Assembly: GCF_004519315.1 (NCBI RefSeq)
Contig: NZ_SOZE01000013.1
Coordinates: 1 to 64,000 of the forward strand
DNA length: 64,000 nucleotides
Origin: Mucilaginibacter psychrotolerans
GTDB lineage: Bacteria; Bacteroidota; Bacteroidia; Sphingobacteriales; Sphingobacteriaceae
Direction: 5' to 3'
Shown here: piece after piece, positions 34,225 to 41,711 of the stretch
How the letters are laid out: each line of letters opens with the position of its first letter
Position numbering within the stretch: the first letter of the stretch is position 1
The notes under the pieces: generated by a model
What the model saw: the letters and a program-made list of their open reading frames with translations, nothing else
Database searches by the model: none
Told to the model about the DNA's origin: nothing
Made by a program: the position numbers and the translations under genes

Positions 34225-36120
34225 TTATTTCACTTCTTCAAAATCAACATCAGTTACGTTATCGGCATTTTCAGCTTGTGGCTGGCCGGCATCGCCTTGC
34301 GGCTGTTGGCCACCATCGGCAGATGCTTTGTACATATCTTCGCTGGCTGCTGTCCACGCTGCATTCAGTTCTTCCTGTGCTGGCTCAATAGCTACAAGGT
34401 CTTTAGCTGAATAAGCTGCTTTCAGTTTCTCTAAGCCGGCTTCGATAGCGCCTTTTTTATCGGCAGGAATCTTATCGCCGTACTCTTTCAGTTGTTTTTC
34501 TGTAGAGAAGATCAAAGCATCGGCACCGTTTAGTTTTTCAACCTCTTCTTTTGCCTTTTTGTCAGAATCTGCATTTGCTTCTGCTTCATCTTTCATCTTT
34601 TTGATTTCGGCATCAGTTAAGCCCGAAGAAGCTTCGATACGGATCTTTTGCTCTTTACCGGTTGCTTTATCTTTTGCAGATACATGCAATATACCGTTAG
34701 CATCAATATCGAAGGTTACTTCTACCTGTGGTACGCCACGAGGTGCAGGTGGCAAACCATCCAGGTGGAAACGGCCGATGGTACGGTTACCCTGTGCCAT
34801 TGGGCGCTCGCCCTGTAAGATGTGGATCTCAACAGATGGCTGGTTATCGCTTGCTGTAGAGAAGGTCTCCGATTTTTTGGTTGGGATAGTTGTATTAGAT
34901 TCGATCAGTTTGGTCATTACACCGCCCATAGTTTCGATACCCAATGATAATGGGGTAACATCTAACAACAACACATCTTTAACCTCGCCGGTTAATACAC
35001 CACCTTGTATAGCAGCACCAATAGCAACAACTTCATCCGGGTTAACACCTTTTGAAGGCGCTTTGCCGAAGAATTTTTGCACGGCATCCTGTATAGCAGG
35101 GATACGTGTAGAACCACCTACCAAAATAACTTCGTCGATATCTGAAGTGCTGTAACCTGCGTTTTTCAAAGCAGTACGGCAAGGATCGATAGTACGTTTG
35201 ATCAGGCTATCTGCCAATTGCTCAAATTTTGCACGGGTTAACGTTTTAACCAAGTGCTTAGGGCCTTCGGCACCTGCAGTAATGTATGGCAGGTTGATTT
35301 CTGTTTGAGTTGAGCTTGATAACTCGATTTTTGCTTTCTCAGCAGATTCTTTTAAGCGTTGCAAAGCCATTGGGTCTTTACGCAGGTCAACACCTTCGTC
35401 GCTTTTGAATTCGTCTGCCATCCAGTCTATAATTACCTGGTCAAAGTCATCACCACCTAAGTGTGTATCACCATCGGTAGATTTTACTTCGAACACGCCA
35501 TCACCCAATTCCAGGATAGAAACGTCATGTGTACCACCACCGCAATCGAATACGGCAATTTTCATATCCTTGTGTGCTTTGTCCAAACCGTAGGCAAGGG
35601 CAGCAGCAGTAGGTTCGTTAATAATACGGCGAACTTTTAAACCAGCAATTTCACCGGCTTCTTTGGTTGCCTGGCGCTGTGCATCGTTAAAATAAGCCGG
35701 AACGGTAATAACCGCTTCGGTAACTTCGTGGCCTAAGAAATCTTCTGCAGTTTTCTTCATTTTCTGAAGAATCATGGCAGATAACTCTTGTGGCGTGTAT
35801 TTACGGTCGCCAATTTCTACACGTGGGGTGTTGTTATCACCTTTAACCACATTGTATGGCATACGCTCGGCTTCTTTGGTAACCTCGTTAAACTGGTTGC
35901 CCATGAAGCGTTTGATAGAAGAAATAGTTTTTGTTGGGTTGGTGATAGCCTGGCGTTTTGCCGGATCGCCAACTTTACGTTCGCCATCGTTTACAAAAGC
36001 TACTACAGACGGCGTAGTACGTTTACCCTCGCTATTGGCTATAACAACAGGCTCGTTGCCTTCCATTACAGCAACGCAGGAGTTTGTTGTTCCTAAGTCG
36101 ATTCCAATTATTTTAGACAT
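34225..36120 (-). CDS. dnaK: Molecular chaperone DnaK (Hsp70)
   Basis: 631 residues from the ATG at 36118-36120, giving the canonical start [15 protein letters not shown]; an in-frame start at 36180 would overlap the promoter-like element and is rejected. The ATPase domain (about 1-380) shows [10 protein letters not shown], the second phosphate loop in the variant [14 protein letters not shown] and [10 protein letters not shown]. The substrate-binding domain follows ([23 protein letters not shown]). The C-terminus ends DVDFEEVK. It folds and refolds proteins with DnaJ and GrpE, which are not in this window. It is monocistronic with a bidirectional terminator. Confidence 0.97.
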   Translation of the reverse strand: MSKIIGIDLGTTNSCVAVMEGNEPVVIANSEGKRTTPSVVAFVNDGERKVGDPAKRQAITNPTKTISSIKRFMGNQFNEVTKEAERMPYNVVKGDNNTPRVEIGDRKYTPQELSAMILQKMKKTAEDFLGHEVTEAVITVPAYFNDAQRQATKEAGEIAGLKVRRIINEPTAAALAYGLDKAHKDMKIAVFDCGGGTHDVSILELGDGVFEVKSTDGDTHLGGDDFDQVIIDWMADEFKSDEGVDLRKDPMALQRLKESAEKAKIELSSSTQTEINLPYITAGAEGPKHLVKTLTRAKFEQLADSLIKRTIDPCRTALKNAGYSTSDIDEVILVGGSTRIPAIQDAVQKFFGKAPSKGVNPDEVVAIGAAIQGGVLTGEVKDVLLLDVTPLSLGIETMGGVMTKLIESNTTIPTKKSETFSTASDNQPSVEIHILQGERPMAQGNRTIGRFHLDGLPPAPRGVPQVEVTFDIDANGILHVSAKDKATGKEQKIRIEASSGLTDAEIKKMKDEAEANADSDKKAKEEVEKLNGADALIFSTEKQLKEYGDKIPADKKGAIEAGLEKLKAAYSAKDLVAIEPAQEELNAAWTAASEDMYKASADGGQQPQGDAGQPQAENADNVTDVDFEEVK

Positions 36121-36162
36121 GTTGATTGATTTTTTTATTAAGTATTGCTTACCGATGCTATT

Positions 36163-36180
36163 TAACAATGGTTGTGCCAA
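36163..36180 (-). promoter_or_regulatory. Sigma-54-like element upstream of dnaK
   Basis: Read on the minus strand, TTGGCACAACCATTGTTA spans 36180 to 36163. GG and GT are separated by 10 nt, close to the TGGCAC-N5-TTGC consensus (TTGT here). It sits 42 nt before the ATG, a normal distance. Confidence 0.4.
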
Positions 36181-36279
36181 TACTTAAATGGCAGAAAAAA
36201 TTGTCGGTAATTGGCAGAATACTTACAGGGCGGCATAAGGCCTTACTTTGTGGTGACAGGTTGGCAGAGGTTTAGATAC

Positions 36280-36340
36280 CAAAGGTTAGAGATTAGAGGT
36301 TAGTTTTGCTGCCTAACCTCTAATCTTCAATCTCTAAGCT
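36280..36340. terminator. Long hairpin between the membrane-protein gene and dnaK region
   Basis: GATTAGAGGTTAG (36291-36303) pairs perfectly with CTAACCTCTAATC (36313-36325) over 13 bp; TTAGA / TCTAA words extend it on both sides. It is built from short repeated words, like other spacers in this window. Its role as a terminator is uncertain because no T-tract follows. Confidence 0.5.
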
Positions 36341-36346
36341 CTGACA

Positions 36347-37426
36347 TCAATTATTCACCGGCGCTACCCTCACCATCTCCACCTTGAATGTCTTACCACC
36401 TATTTTCCCAGCCAGTGTTTTCATTTCACCATTGCCTGGCGTAATGGCGGCGGTAAGCGAATCTTTCATCGTAGCCGGGTATTGGAATTTTACGGTAATT
36501 TGTTTGGTTTCGGGGTTGTAATTGTACCTGCCAATTACTTTGTTGCGGTAATCGGGGTAGCCCAAAACAAGGTCGAAATGGTCGATAAATATGTTGGTGA
36601 GCACACTGTCGCGGCAGGGGGCCTTGCTTTGGTCGACGTTGTTGATGAAGGCACGCTTCACTTCGTATTTACCCATTATTTCGGTGTAGTTGCTTGGGTA
36701 TTTGTGCATACCCAGGGCAATTGCGGGTATAATGATTACCGATGCTTTTACTGCATAGCCAAACCCTTTGTTGCGGAAATTGTACAAGGGCGAACTGCCT
36801 TTGTCGATAAGGAAAAACTTTACCAAACGGCGGTACTCCAACAGGATGAGGTATATCACCACAAGCACCTCGATAACCACATATACCTGTACGAGTAGGT
36901 TGAGGTAATAAAAATCAAGCAGCATAATATTTAGCAACATGGGCAGCAGCACAAATGCACCTACCAGCCTGGTTTTGCGGAAGAGCAAAAGCACGCCACC
37001 CAGGATTTCGATAGAGGCTATAATATCCACCATAGAGTGATATCGCCCCATAAAGGCCCACATCAGCATTTCATTGGGGATGGCGGTAAATGGGTCATCA
37101 AGCATGCCGAGGGGGACGTAAAATTGCAGGTGGCAAAATTTCTGTCCGCCAAACATCACCATGTCCAGCGCGAGCGTATAGCGCACCGCGTTTTGCCAAA
37201 AAGCAGTGTAATTGATAACATCGATAGTGCCTTTGGCGGCTTGGCTTTTCCAAACAAATATTAAAATACAAACGGTGAGGAAGTACCCTGCCGTTATACC
37301 ATAAAGCAATACCGGCGGGATATTTTCGCCAAGGGCAACACGGATAGCGCGGGCAAAAACCATAAAGCCTAAAAAGGCAGCAATAAAAGCCGCAAGGGCA
37401 AGTGGGGAGAAAGGTTTACGTTCCAT
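36347..37426 (-). CDS. DoxX-like polytopic membrane protein
   Basis: 359 residues from the ATG at 37424-37426 (MERKPFSPLALAAF); a longer frame back to 37597 runs through a repeat and is rejected. Five to six hydrophobic helices cover about residues 8-260; the central part (RYTLALDMVMFGGQKFCHLQF ... GRYHSMVDIIASIEILGGVLLLF ... AFVLLPMLLNIMLLDF) resembles the DoxX family. A soluble C-terminal tail of about 100 residues, beta-rich, follows. Family members are linked to redox or respiratory functions, but no specific role is shown. It is divergent in context from the AraC gene's repeat and apparently monocistronic. Confidence 0.65.
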   Translation of the reverse strand: MERKPFSPLALAAFIAAFLGFMVFARAIRVALGENIPPVLLYGITAGYFLTVCILIFVWKSQAAKGTIDVINYTAFWQNAVRYTLALDMVMFGGQKFCHLQFYVPLGMLDDPFTAIPNEMLMWAFMGRYHSMVDIIASIEILGGVLLLFRKTRLVGAFVLLPMLLNIMLLDFYYLNLLVQVYVVIEVLVVIYLILLEYRRLVKFFLIDKGSSPLYNFRNKGFGYAVKASVIIIPAIALGMHKYPSNYTEIMGKYEVKRAFINNVDQSKAPCRDSVLTNIFIDHFDLVLGYPDYRNKVIGRYNYNPETKQITVKFQYPATMKDSLTAAITPGNGEMKTLAGKIGGKTFKVEMVRVAPVNN

Positions 37427-37522
37427 AATACATTGTGTAATTGATTGGCACAATGTTAGGCGAATGGGCAATACGCGTCGTTCGGAATTATCCAACGGAA
37501 CATGTTTGTAATAAAAATCCAC

Positions 37523-37613
37523 GTAGAGACGCAATATTTTGCGTCTCCCGCATGCAAATCCACAATGCAAATCCGGAATTACAAATCTGAGACGCAAGGT
37601 ATTGCGTCTCTAC
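37523..37613. mobile_element. 91-bp MITE-like element with GTAGAGACGCAA ends
   Basis: Left end hairpin GTAGAGACGCAA-N-TTGCGTCTC at 37523-37547 and right end GAGACGCAA-N-TTGCGTCTCTAC at 37589-37613 are inverted copies around a 41-nt core. This end motif recurs in many bacterial genomes as a dispersed repeat, as I recall. Confidence 0.7.
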
Positions 37614-37615
37614 GC

Positions 37616-38776
37616 TTAAGATTGCAAGGAAGGGTTTATGCTTTTATGCTGCTTCATAAACGCACTGGGCGACATGCCTGTCTGCGTTTTAAACACGGTA
37701 TTGAACGTAGTTTTAGAACTGAACCCGGCACTATAGGCAATACCGAGAATATTGAGGTGCTTATATTTATCTGACAGCATAATCTGTTTGGCCTCTTCCA
37801 CCCGGTAAGCATTCACAAACTGGAAGAAGTTGAGGCCAATTTTCTCGTTCAGCAGAAAAGAAAGGTCGTGTACGGATGCGCCGATGGCATCAGCTAATTG
37901 GGGCAGGCTGAGTTCGTTATCGAGGTGAAGTTTTTCTGCCGTCATCAGGCTTTCGAGTTTGATACGCATATGTTGAGCTTGCTCATCGCTAAGGCGTTGT
38001 TTTATGGGTTTTACCTGGTTGTCATCTGCAATAATTACTTCATTAATAGCCGTTAATTCCGATACCTCGAAAGGGAAGATTTCCTTCTGCGCCAGCGAAT
38101 GATAAAATATGGTAAGGGTGCCAAGCAGGTAACCGGTAGCAATAACAACCGGCGATAAGTGTATGCCGAAGAAAATGGACGCAAAAAACAATACGAGCAT
38201 ACCACCAACGCTCATCAGCAGGTATTTGAGCCAGGCAAGGTTTACAGGGACAGTATCGGATGCGATAAGCAACAAGTGTTTTTGATGCTTCCGCAGTGTA
38301 TTGAATGCCAGTACCCAATACACCAGCAACTGCACATTTATAGACCAGCGCACTAAGAAGCCAATTGCGAAATTCAGCTTTGGCGGCAAATTGAAGTGCC
38401 CGCCTATCAATTGGTAATCCGGGAAATACAGAAAGGGCACCATATACAAAAAGAAAATGGTGAAGGGGATAAAGTGCAAATAATCGCTTGCCTTAAACTT
38501 GCTGCCAGGGGTGGTGAACTGCGCAATACTGAGGTACAAGGCCGGTGCCAGCGCAAAGCGGGAAAGCTCATTAAAGCCGATGATGCGGGGATATGCCGCA
38601 TCCAAACCTGCGTCATAAAGCACCACGTTGCAAACCATGCACCCCACCGCGGCAAAAAACAAACCCAGCCAACGGTTGGCCACCACGTTTACCTTGTGTG
38701 GATTGAACCAGGCTACAAAAGCCATCAGGAAAAAGCAGTTGCAGGTGATGATGTGTAAAATTAGCTCGGCGCTCAT
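37616..38776 (-). CDS. AraC-family regulator with seven-helix membrane N-terminus
   Basis: 386 residues. Residues about 5-230 form seven hydrophobic helices, and the C-terminal 100 residues are an AraC double helix-turn-helix (LPQLADAIGASVHDLSFLLNEK ... ILGIAYSAGFSSKTTFNTVFKTQTGMSPSAFMKQ). Such membrane-anchored regulators are frequent in Bacteroidota and probably sense a ligand in or across the membrane. It starts 3 nt beyond a MITE-like element. Its targets could be the neighbouring DoxX-like gene, but no operator is recognised. Confidence 0.85.
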   Translation of the reverse strand: MSAELILHIITCNCFFLMAFVAWFNPHKVNVVANRWLGLFFAAVGCMVCNVVLYDAGLDAAYPRIIGFNELSRFALAPALYLSIAQFTTPGSKFKASDYLHFIPFTIFFLYMVPFLYFPDYQLIGGHFNLPPKLNFAIGFLVRWSINVQLLVYWVLAFNTLRKHQKHLLLIASDTVPVNLAWLKYLLMSVGGMLVLFFASIFFGIHLSPVVIATGYLLGTLTIFYHSLAQKEIFPFEVSELTAINEVIIADDNQVKPIKQRLSDEQAQHMRIKLESLMTAEKLHLDNELSLPQLADAIGASVHDLSFLLNEKIGLNFFQFVNAYRVEEAKQIMLSDKYKHLNILGIAYSAGFSSKTTFNTVFKTQTGMSPSAFMKQHKSINPSLQS

Positions 38777-38972
38777 ACTTTAAAATTACAATTTGAAAAT
38801 GAGATATTTGAAGATTTGAAAATGGAGAAGTAGATATTTTTTAACCACTATTTTTATTGGACACGACAAATTGCCACTGTAATTGATAATATAGAAAGCC
38901 GGGTTTACCCAAATGGGTACGCGGAATGAGTTTGTGATATTTAAACTTTACCGATGAGGGTAGGTGGCTAAT

Positions 38973-39090
38973 TTAACCACAGCGTTACAAGGAGGAAAAA
39001 AGAGTTACACAGAGGTTTTTTTAAGTGTGGCTCAACTTTTCTTTCTCCTCTGTGGCTCTCTGTATAAATCTCTGTGCGCTCAGTGGTTAA
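38973..39090. repeat. 118-bp palindromic element with TTAACCAC ends
   Basis: TTAACCAC (38973-38980) and GTGGTTAA (39083-39090) enclose partly complementary halves (ACACAGAGG and CCTCTGTGGC words). It occupies most of the 330-nt gap 38777-39106; the rest is AT-rich TTGAAAATG / GATTTGAAAATGG word repeats. Confidence 0.6.
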
Positions 39091-39106
39091 AAAATCGCTC
39101 AGTAAA

Positions 39107-39826
39107 TCAAATAGCCTGCTTCAATTTCTTCTGCACATCCTTCTTGTAATTCCTGCCTATTGGCAGTTCGTGGCCGTTGATGTCGATACTGTAAGAATAA
39201 AAGGAAGCTATCTTATTGATGGCTACGATGAACGAGCGGTGTATGCGTACGAATTTGCTTTCGGGCAGCATTTCTTCCAGCAGGCTTATCTTTTGCTTGC
39301 TGATGTACACCTGCTCTTTCACCACCACTTTCACATAATCGCGCAGGCTCTCAATCCACAAAATATCGTTGATATTGATCTTGATGGTCTTGCGGTCAAC
39401 TTTCAGGTAAATAAAAGCTTCGCGGTCGCTAACGGGTGTTTCATAACTAAGCAGGGGTTTGCTTTGGCTATCGGGTTGCTGGTACAGCTTGCCTACGGCG
39501 CGTAAGAATCTGTCGAACGGGATGGGTTTCAGCAAGTAATCAACTGCGTTTAAATCAAAGCCCTCCAGCGCGAATTCGCTGTAGGCCGTGGTAAATATTA
39601 CTTTCGGCGGGTTGTTAAGGCTGCGCAGGAGGTCGGTGCCGTTTATGCCCGGCATTTTTATATCCAGGAACATCAGGTCTACCTGTTTTTGCTGCAGCAA
39701 TTGGAAGGCCTGTATGGCATCCGTGCATTTGCCCACAAGTTCCATCTGGCTAAACATGGCCAGGTATTTCTCAATCACCTCAATGGCGTGCGGCTCGTCG
39801 TCAACTATGAGTACGCGTGTTTTCAT
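39107..39826 (-). CDS. LytTR-family response regulator (second pair)
   Basis: 239 residues. Receiver domain (about 1-120): DDE at 9-11, phospho-acceptor Asp55 in FLDIKMP, TTAYSEFA and LLKPIPF. LytTR DNA-binding domain: about 135-239 with HRSFIVAINKI and GRNYKK. Its ATG overlaps the kinase stop codon by 4 nt (ATGA), so the pair is translationally coupled. Like the pair at 4548-6683, it is encoded downstream of its kinase. Confidence 0.9.
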   Translation of the reverse strand: MKTRVLIVDDEPHAIEVIEKYLAMFSQMELVGKCTDAIQAFQLLQQKQVDLMFLDIKMPGINGTDLLRSLNNPPKVIFTTAYSEFALEGFDLNAVDYLLKPIPFDRFLRAVGKLYQQPDSQSKPLLSYETPVSDREAFIYLKVDRKTIKININDILWIESLRDYVKVVVKEQVYISKQKISLLEEMLPESKFVRIHRSFIVAINKIASFYSYSIDINGHELPIGRNYKKDVQKKLKQAI

Positions 39827-40947
39827 GCGGTAGCCAATTCATTTAAAGGCTGGGGTTCGGCAGCCGGCTGGGGCACTACTTTCAGATCGAGATCCAGCAC
39901 GATTAAAAAGGTGTCGTCTTCGTCTATTATTTTGAGGTTTGATGTGCCGGGGTATAGCAGCGCCAGCCTTTTGGCAACGTTCTTAAGCCCAAGGCCATGT
40001 GCTTCGCCAGGTGTCGCTTGCTGCTTCTCGGGGTTATTGTTGGCAACCTTTAGTTTAAGGCTTTCGCCCTTAACAGCAATATCAATGGTAATCCACACCT
40101 GCCCCATGGTTTCGCTTGCGCCATGTTTAAAGGCATTTTCTATAAAGGGCAGCATCAGGAGCGGGGCTATCATTTTATTCCTGAGGTTGCCGGTTATATT
40201 GAACGACAGGTCGATGCGGTCCTCGTAGCGCAGCTTTTCCAGTTTTACATATTGCTGCATCATAAACACTTCTTTTTCCAGCGGTACCTCGCCGGTATTG
40301 CATTCGTAAAGCATATAGCGAAGCAAATCCGACAGGCCCAATATCACCTGTGGCGATTTGGGCGACTGGCTCAAACTAAGCGCATACAAATTATTAAGTG
40401 TATTGAATAAAAAGTGCGGATGTACCTGGGCTTTCAATGCGCTTAGTTCGGCTACCAGCGCCGATTGCTTACGCTCGTACCACATCTTAAAAAACTTAAT
40501 AGCAAGTACAAAGCCAATGATAAGATTGGTACCCTTAAAGGCATTGATGTACAGCGGGAAATCAAACAGCATAGTGAAGAAGGGGCGAGAGTTTTCCCTA
40601 ATGTAATCAGGGTCGGTAGCGTAATGCTGTTTTATCATGTAAGGGATGACGAATGTTAGCCCGATGCCACGGCTTACAAGCGTAGACAGTAGTACCAGCG
40701 GTACGGTCATCAAAAAAAACAGCAGGTATTTGCCCACAAAAAGATAACGTGGCAATAGCCAGTAGGCAAGTGCATAATAGTAGGCTATCTGTACCGGCAT
40801 ATAAAACAGGTTGTTACGGAAAGATAGCACGTAGTCGGTTTGCACGGCATAAATACTGGTGATAAAGGCCGATGCTGTTATCCAGAACAGGATGTGCTGC
40901 CATACCCGGGGTATTTTAATAGAATTGATTCCTGCAAACGCGTTCAT
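39823..40947 (-). CDS. LytS-type sensor histidine kinase (second pair)
   Basis: 374 residues with about four hydrophobic N-terminal helices (residues about 15-155), a short coiled linker and a His_kinase region with phospho-acceptor His178 in VHPHFLFNTLNNL, then an ATPase domain with PFIENAFKHGA and GLGLKNVAKRL. It is shorter than the kinase at 5241-6683, with fewer membrane helices. It is coupled to the LytTR regulator downstream and likely senses an envelope signal. Confidence 0.9.
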   Translation of the reverse strand: MNAFAGINSIKIPRVWQHILFWITASAFITSIYAVQTDYVLSFRNNLFYMPVQIAYYYALAYWLLPRYLFVGKYLLFFLMTVPLVLLSTLVSRGIGLTFVIPYMIKQHYATDPDYIRENSRPFFTMLFDFPLYINAFKGTNLIIGFVLAIKFFKMWYERKQSALVAELSALKAQVHPHFLFNTLNNLYALSLSQSPKSPQVILGLSDLLRYMLYECNTGEVPLEKEVFMMQQYVKLEKLRYEDRIDLSFNITGNLRNKMIAPLLMLPFIENAFKHGASETMGQVWITIDIAVKGESLKLKVANNNPEKQQATPGEAHGLGLKNVAKRLALLYPGTSNLKIIDEDDTFLIVLDLDLKVVPQPAAEPQPLNELATA

Positions 40948-41184
40948 GCTGTAAAAATAAAGCGATTATAAGGAAAAGATAATAAGGCGGTTACCAACGT
41001 CGACAAACAACAGCGTTTCGCAGACTAACGACAGCTAAACCTCAATAATCGTCCGTTTTTACCTACAGACGCATTTTGTTGGCCAATAGTTACTGCCGGG
41101 CATCGGCTTTTTGCTGTATAACTGCGATGCTTTCGATTAAAAAACGCGCGGAATACTTTAGCATCATTATTTAAAATAACAACC

Positions 41185-41496
41185 ATGAAAAAATTTATCA
41201 TAACCGCAATCATCGTAGCCCTAAGCACTATATACAGTCAGGCACAGCAAACCAAAAATTTAACCCACGGCTATTGGGTGGCCGAAAGCAACAAGCATAA
41301 CTCAAAGGTGCAAACCATTCGGTTTTATAACGACGATGCCAAACTGGTTTATGAAGAAACCGTAACCAGACCGGTAAACGTAAAGCGCAAACGAGTGCAG
41401 ATGATGCTGAACGATATCTGCGAAAGTTTATACCGGCAAAAGCAGGCGATTGAAGGCAATAAGTTAGTGACTACCGCCTTCAATTTAGAAAGATAG
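41185..41496 (+). CDS. Small secreted protein of unknown function
   Basis: 103 residues with a clear signal peptide (MKKFIITAIIVALSTIYSQA), so exported. The mature part has no Cys, with a beta-rich start (GYWVAESNKHNSKVQTIRFYNDDAKLVYEE) and a basic helix. I do not recognise the family. It lies alone between a kinase gene and a repeat element, with a weak terminator after it. Confidence 0.65.
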   Translation: MKKFIITAIIVALSTIYSQAQQTKNLTHGYWVAESNKHNSKVQTIRFYNDDAKLVYEETVTRPVNVKRKRVQMMLNDICESLYRQKQAIEGNKLVTTAFNLER

Positions 41497-41521
41497 TTTT
41501 TTTAACGTTAAGTGCATGGGC

Positions 41522-41549
41522 GGGCGCGAGGCTCGCCCTGTTCTTTTTT
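41522..41549 (+). terminator. Weak terminator after the small secreted protein
   Basis: GGGCG (41522-41526) pairs with CGCCC (41534-41538), and the T-run TTCTTTTTT follows at 41541-41549. A short stem but a good T-tract. Confidence 0.45.
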
Positions 41550-41565
41550 AAAGGAGAAAAAAATT

Positions 41566-41690
41566 TGTCATTTCGAACCGAGGAACGAGGGAGAAATCTT
41601 GTTGTTAACGCAAAGTTGGCCACCTTGCATATCTGAATTGCTTATCTAACAAGATTTCTCCCTCGCTATCGCTTGGTTCGAAACGACATG
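41566..41690. mobile_element. 125-bp MITE-like element with TCATTTCGAACC ends
   Basis: Left end TGTCATTTCGAACC (41566 onward) with GAGGGAGAAATCTTGTT, and right end AACAAGATTTCTCCCTCG followed by GGTTCGAAACGACATG (to 41690), are near-complementary around a 60-nt core. Similar elements are dispersed in Bacteroidota genomes, as I recall. Confidence 0.7.
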
Positions 41691-41711
41691 GGGACTAGAT
41701 TGTGAAATTCT

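Noticed and set aside
34225-36180. Longer dnaK start at 36180
   Set aside because: It would add 20 residues ahead of the canonical [14 protein letters not shown] start and overlap the promoter-like element.
36347-37597. Longer start for the DoxX-like gene at 37597
   Set aside because: The extension translates the GTAGAGACGCAA repeat and lacks the hydrophobic start seen at 37426.
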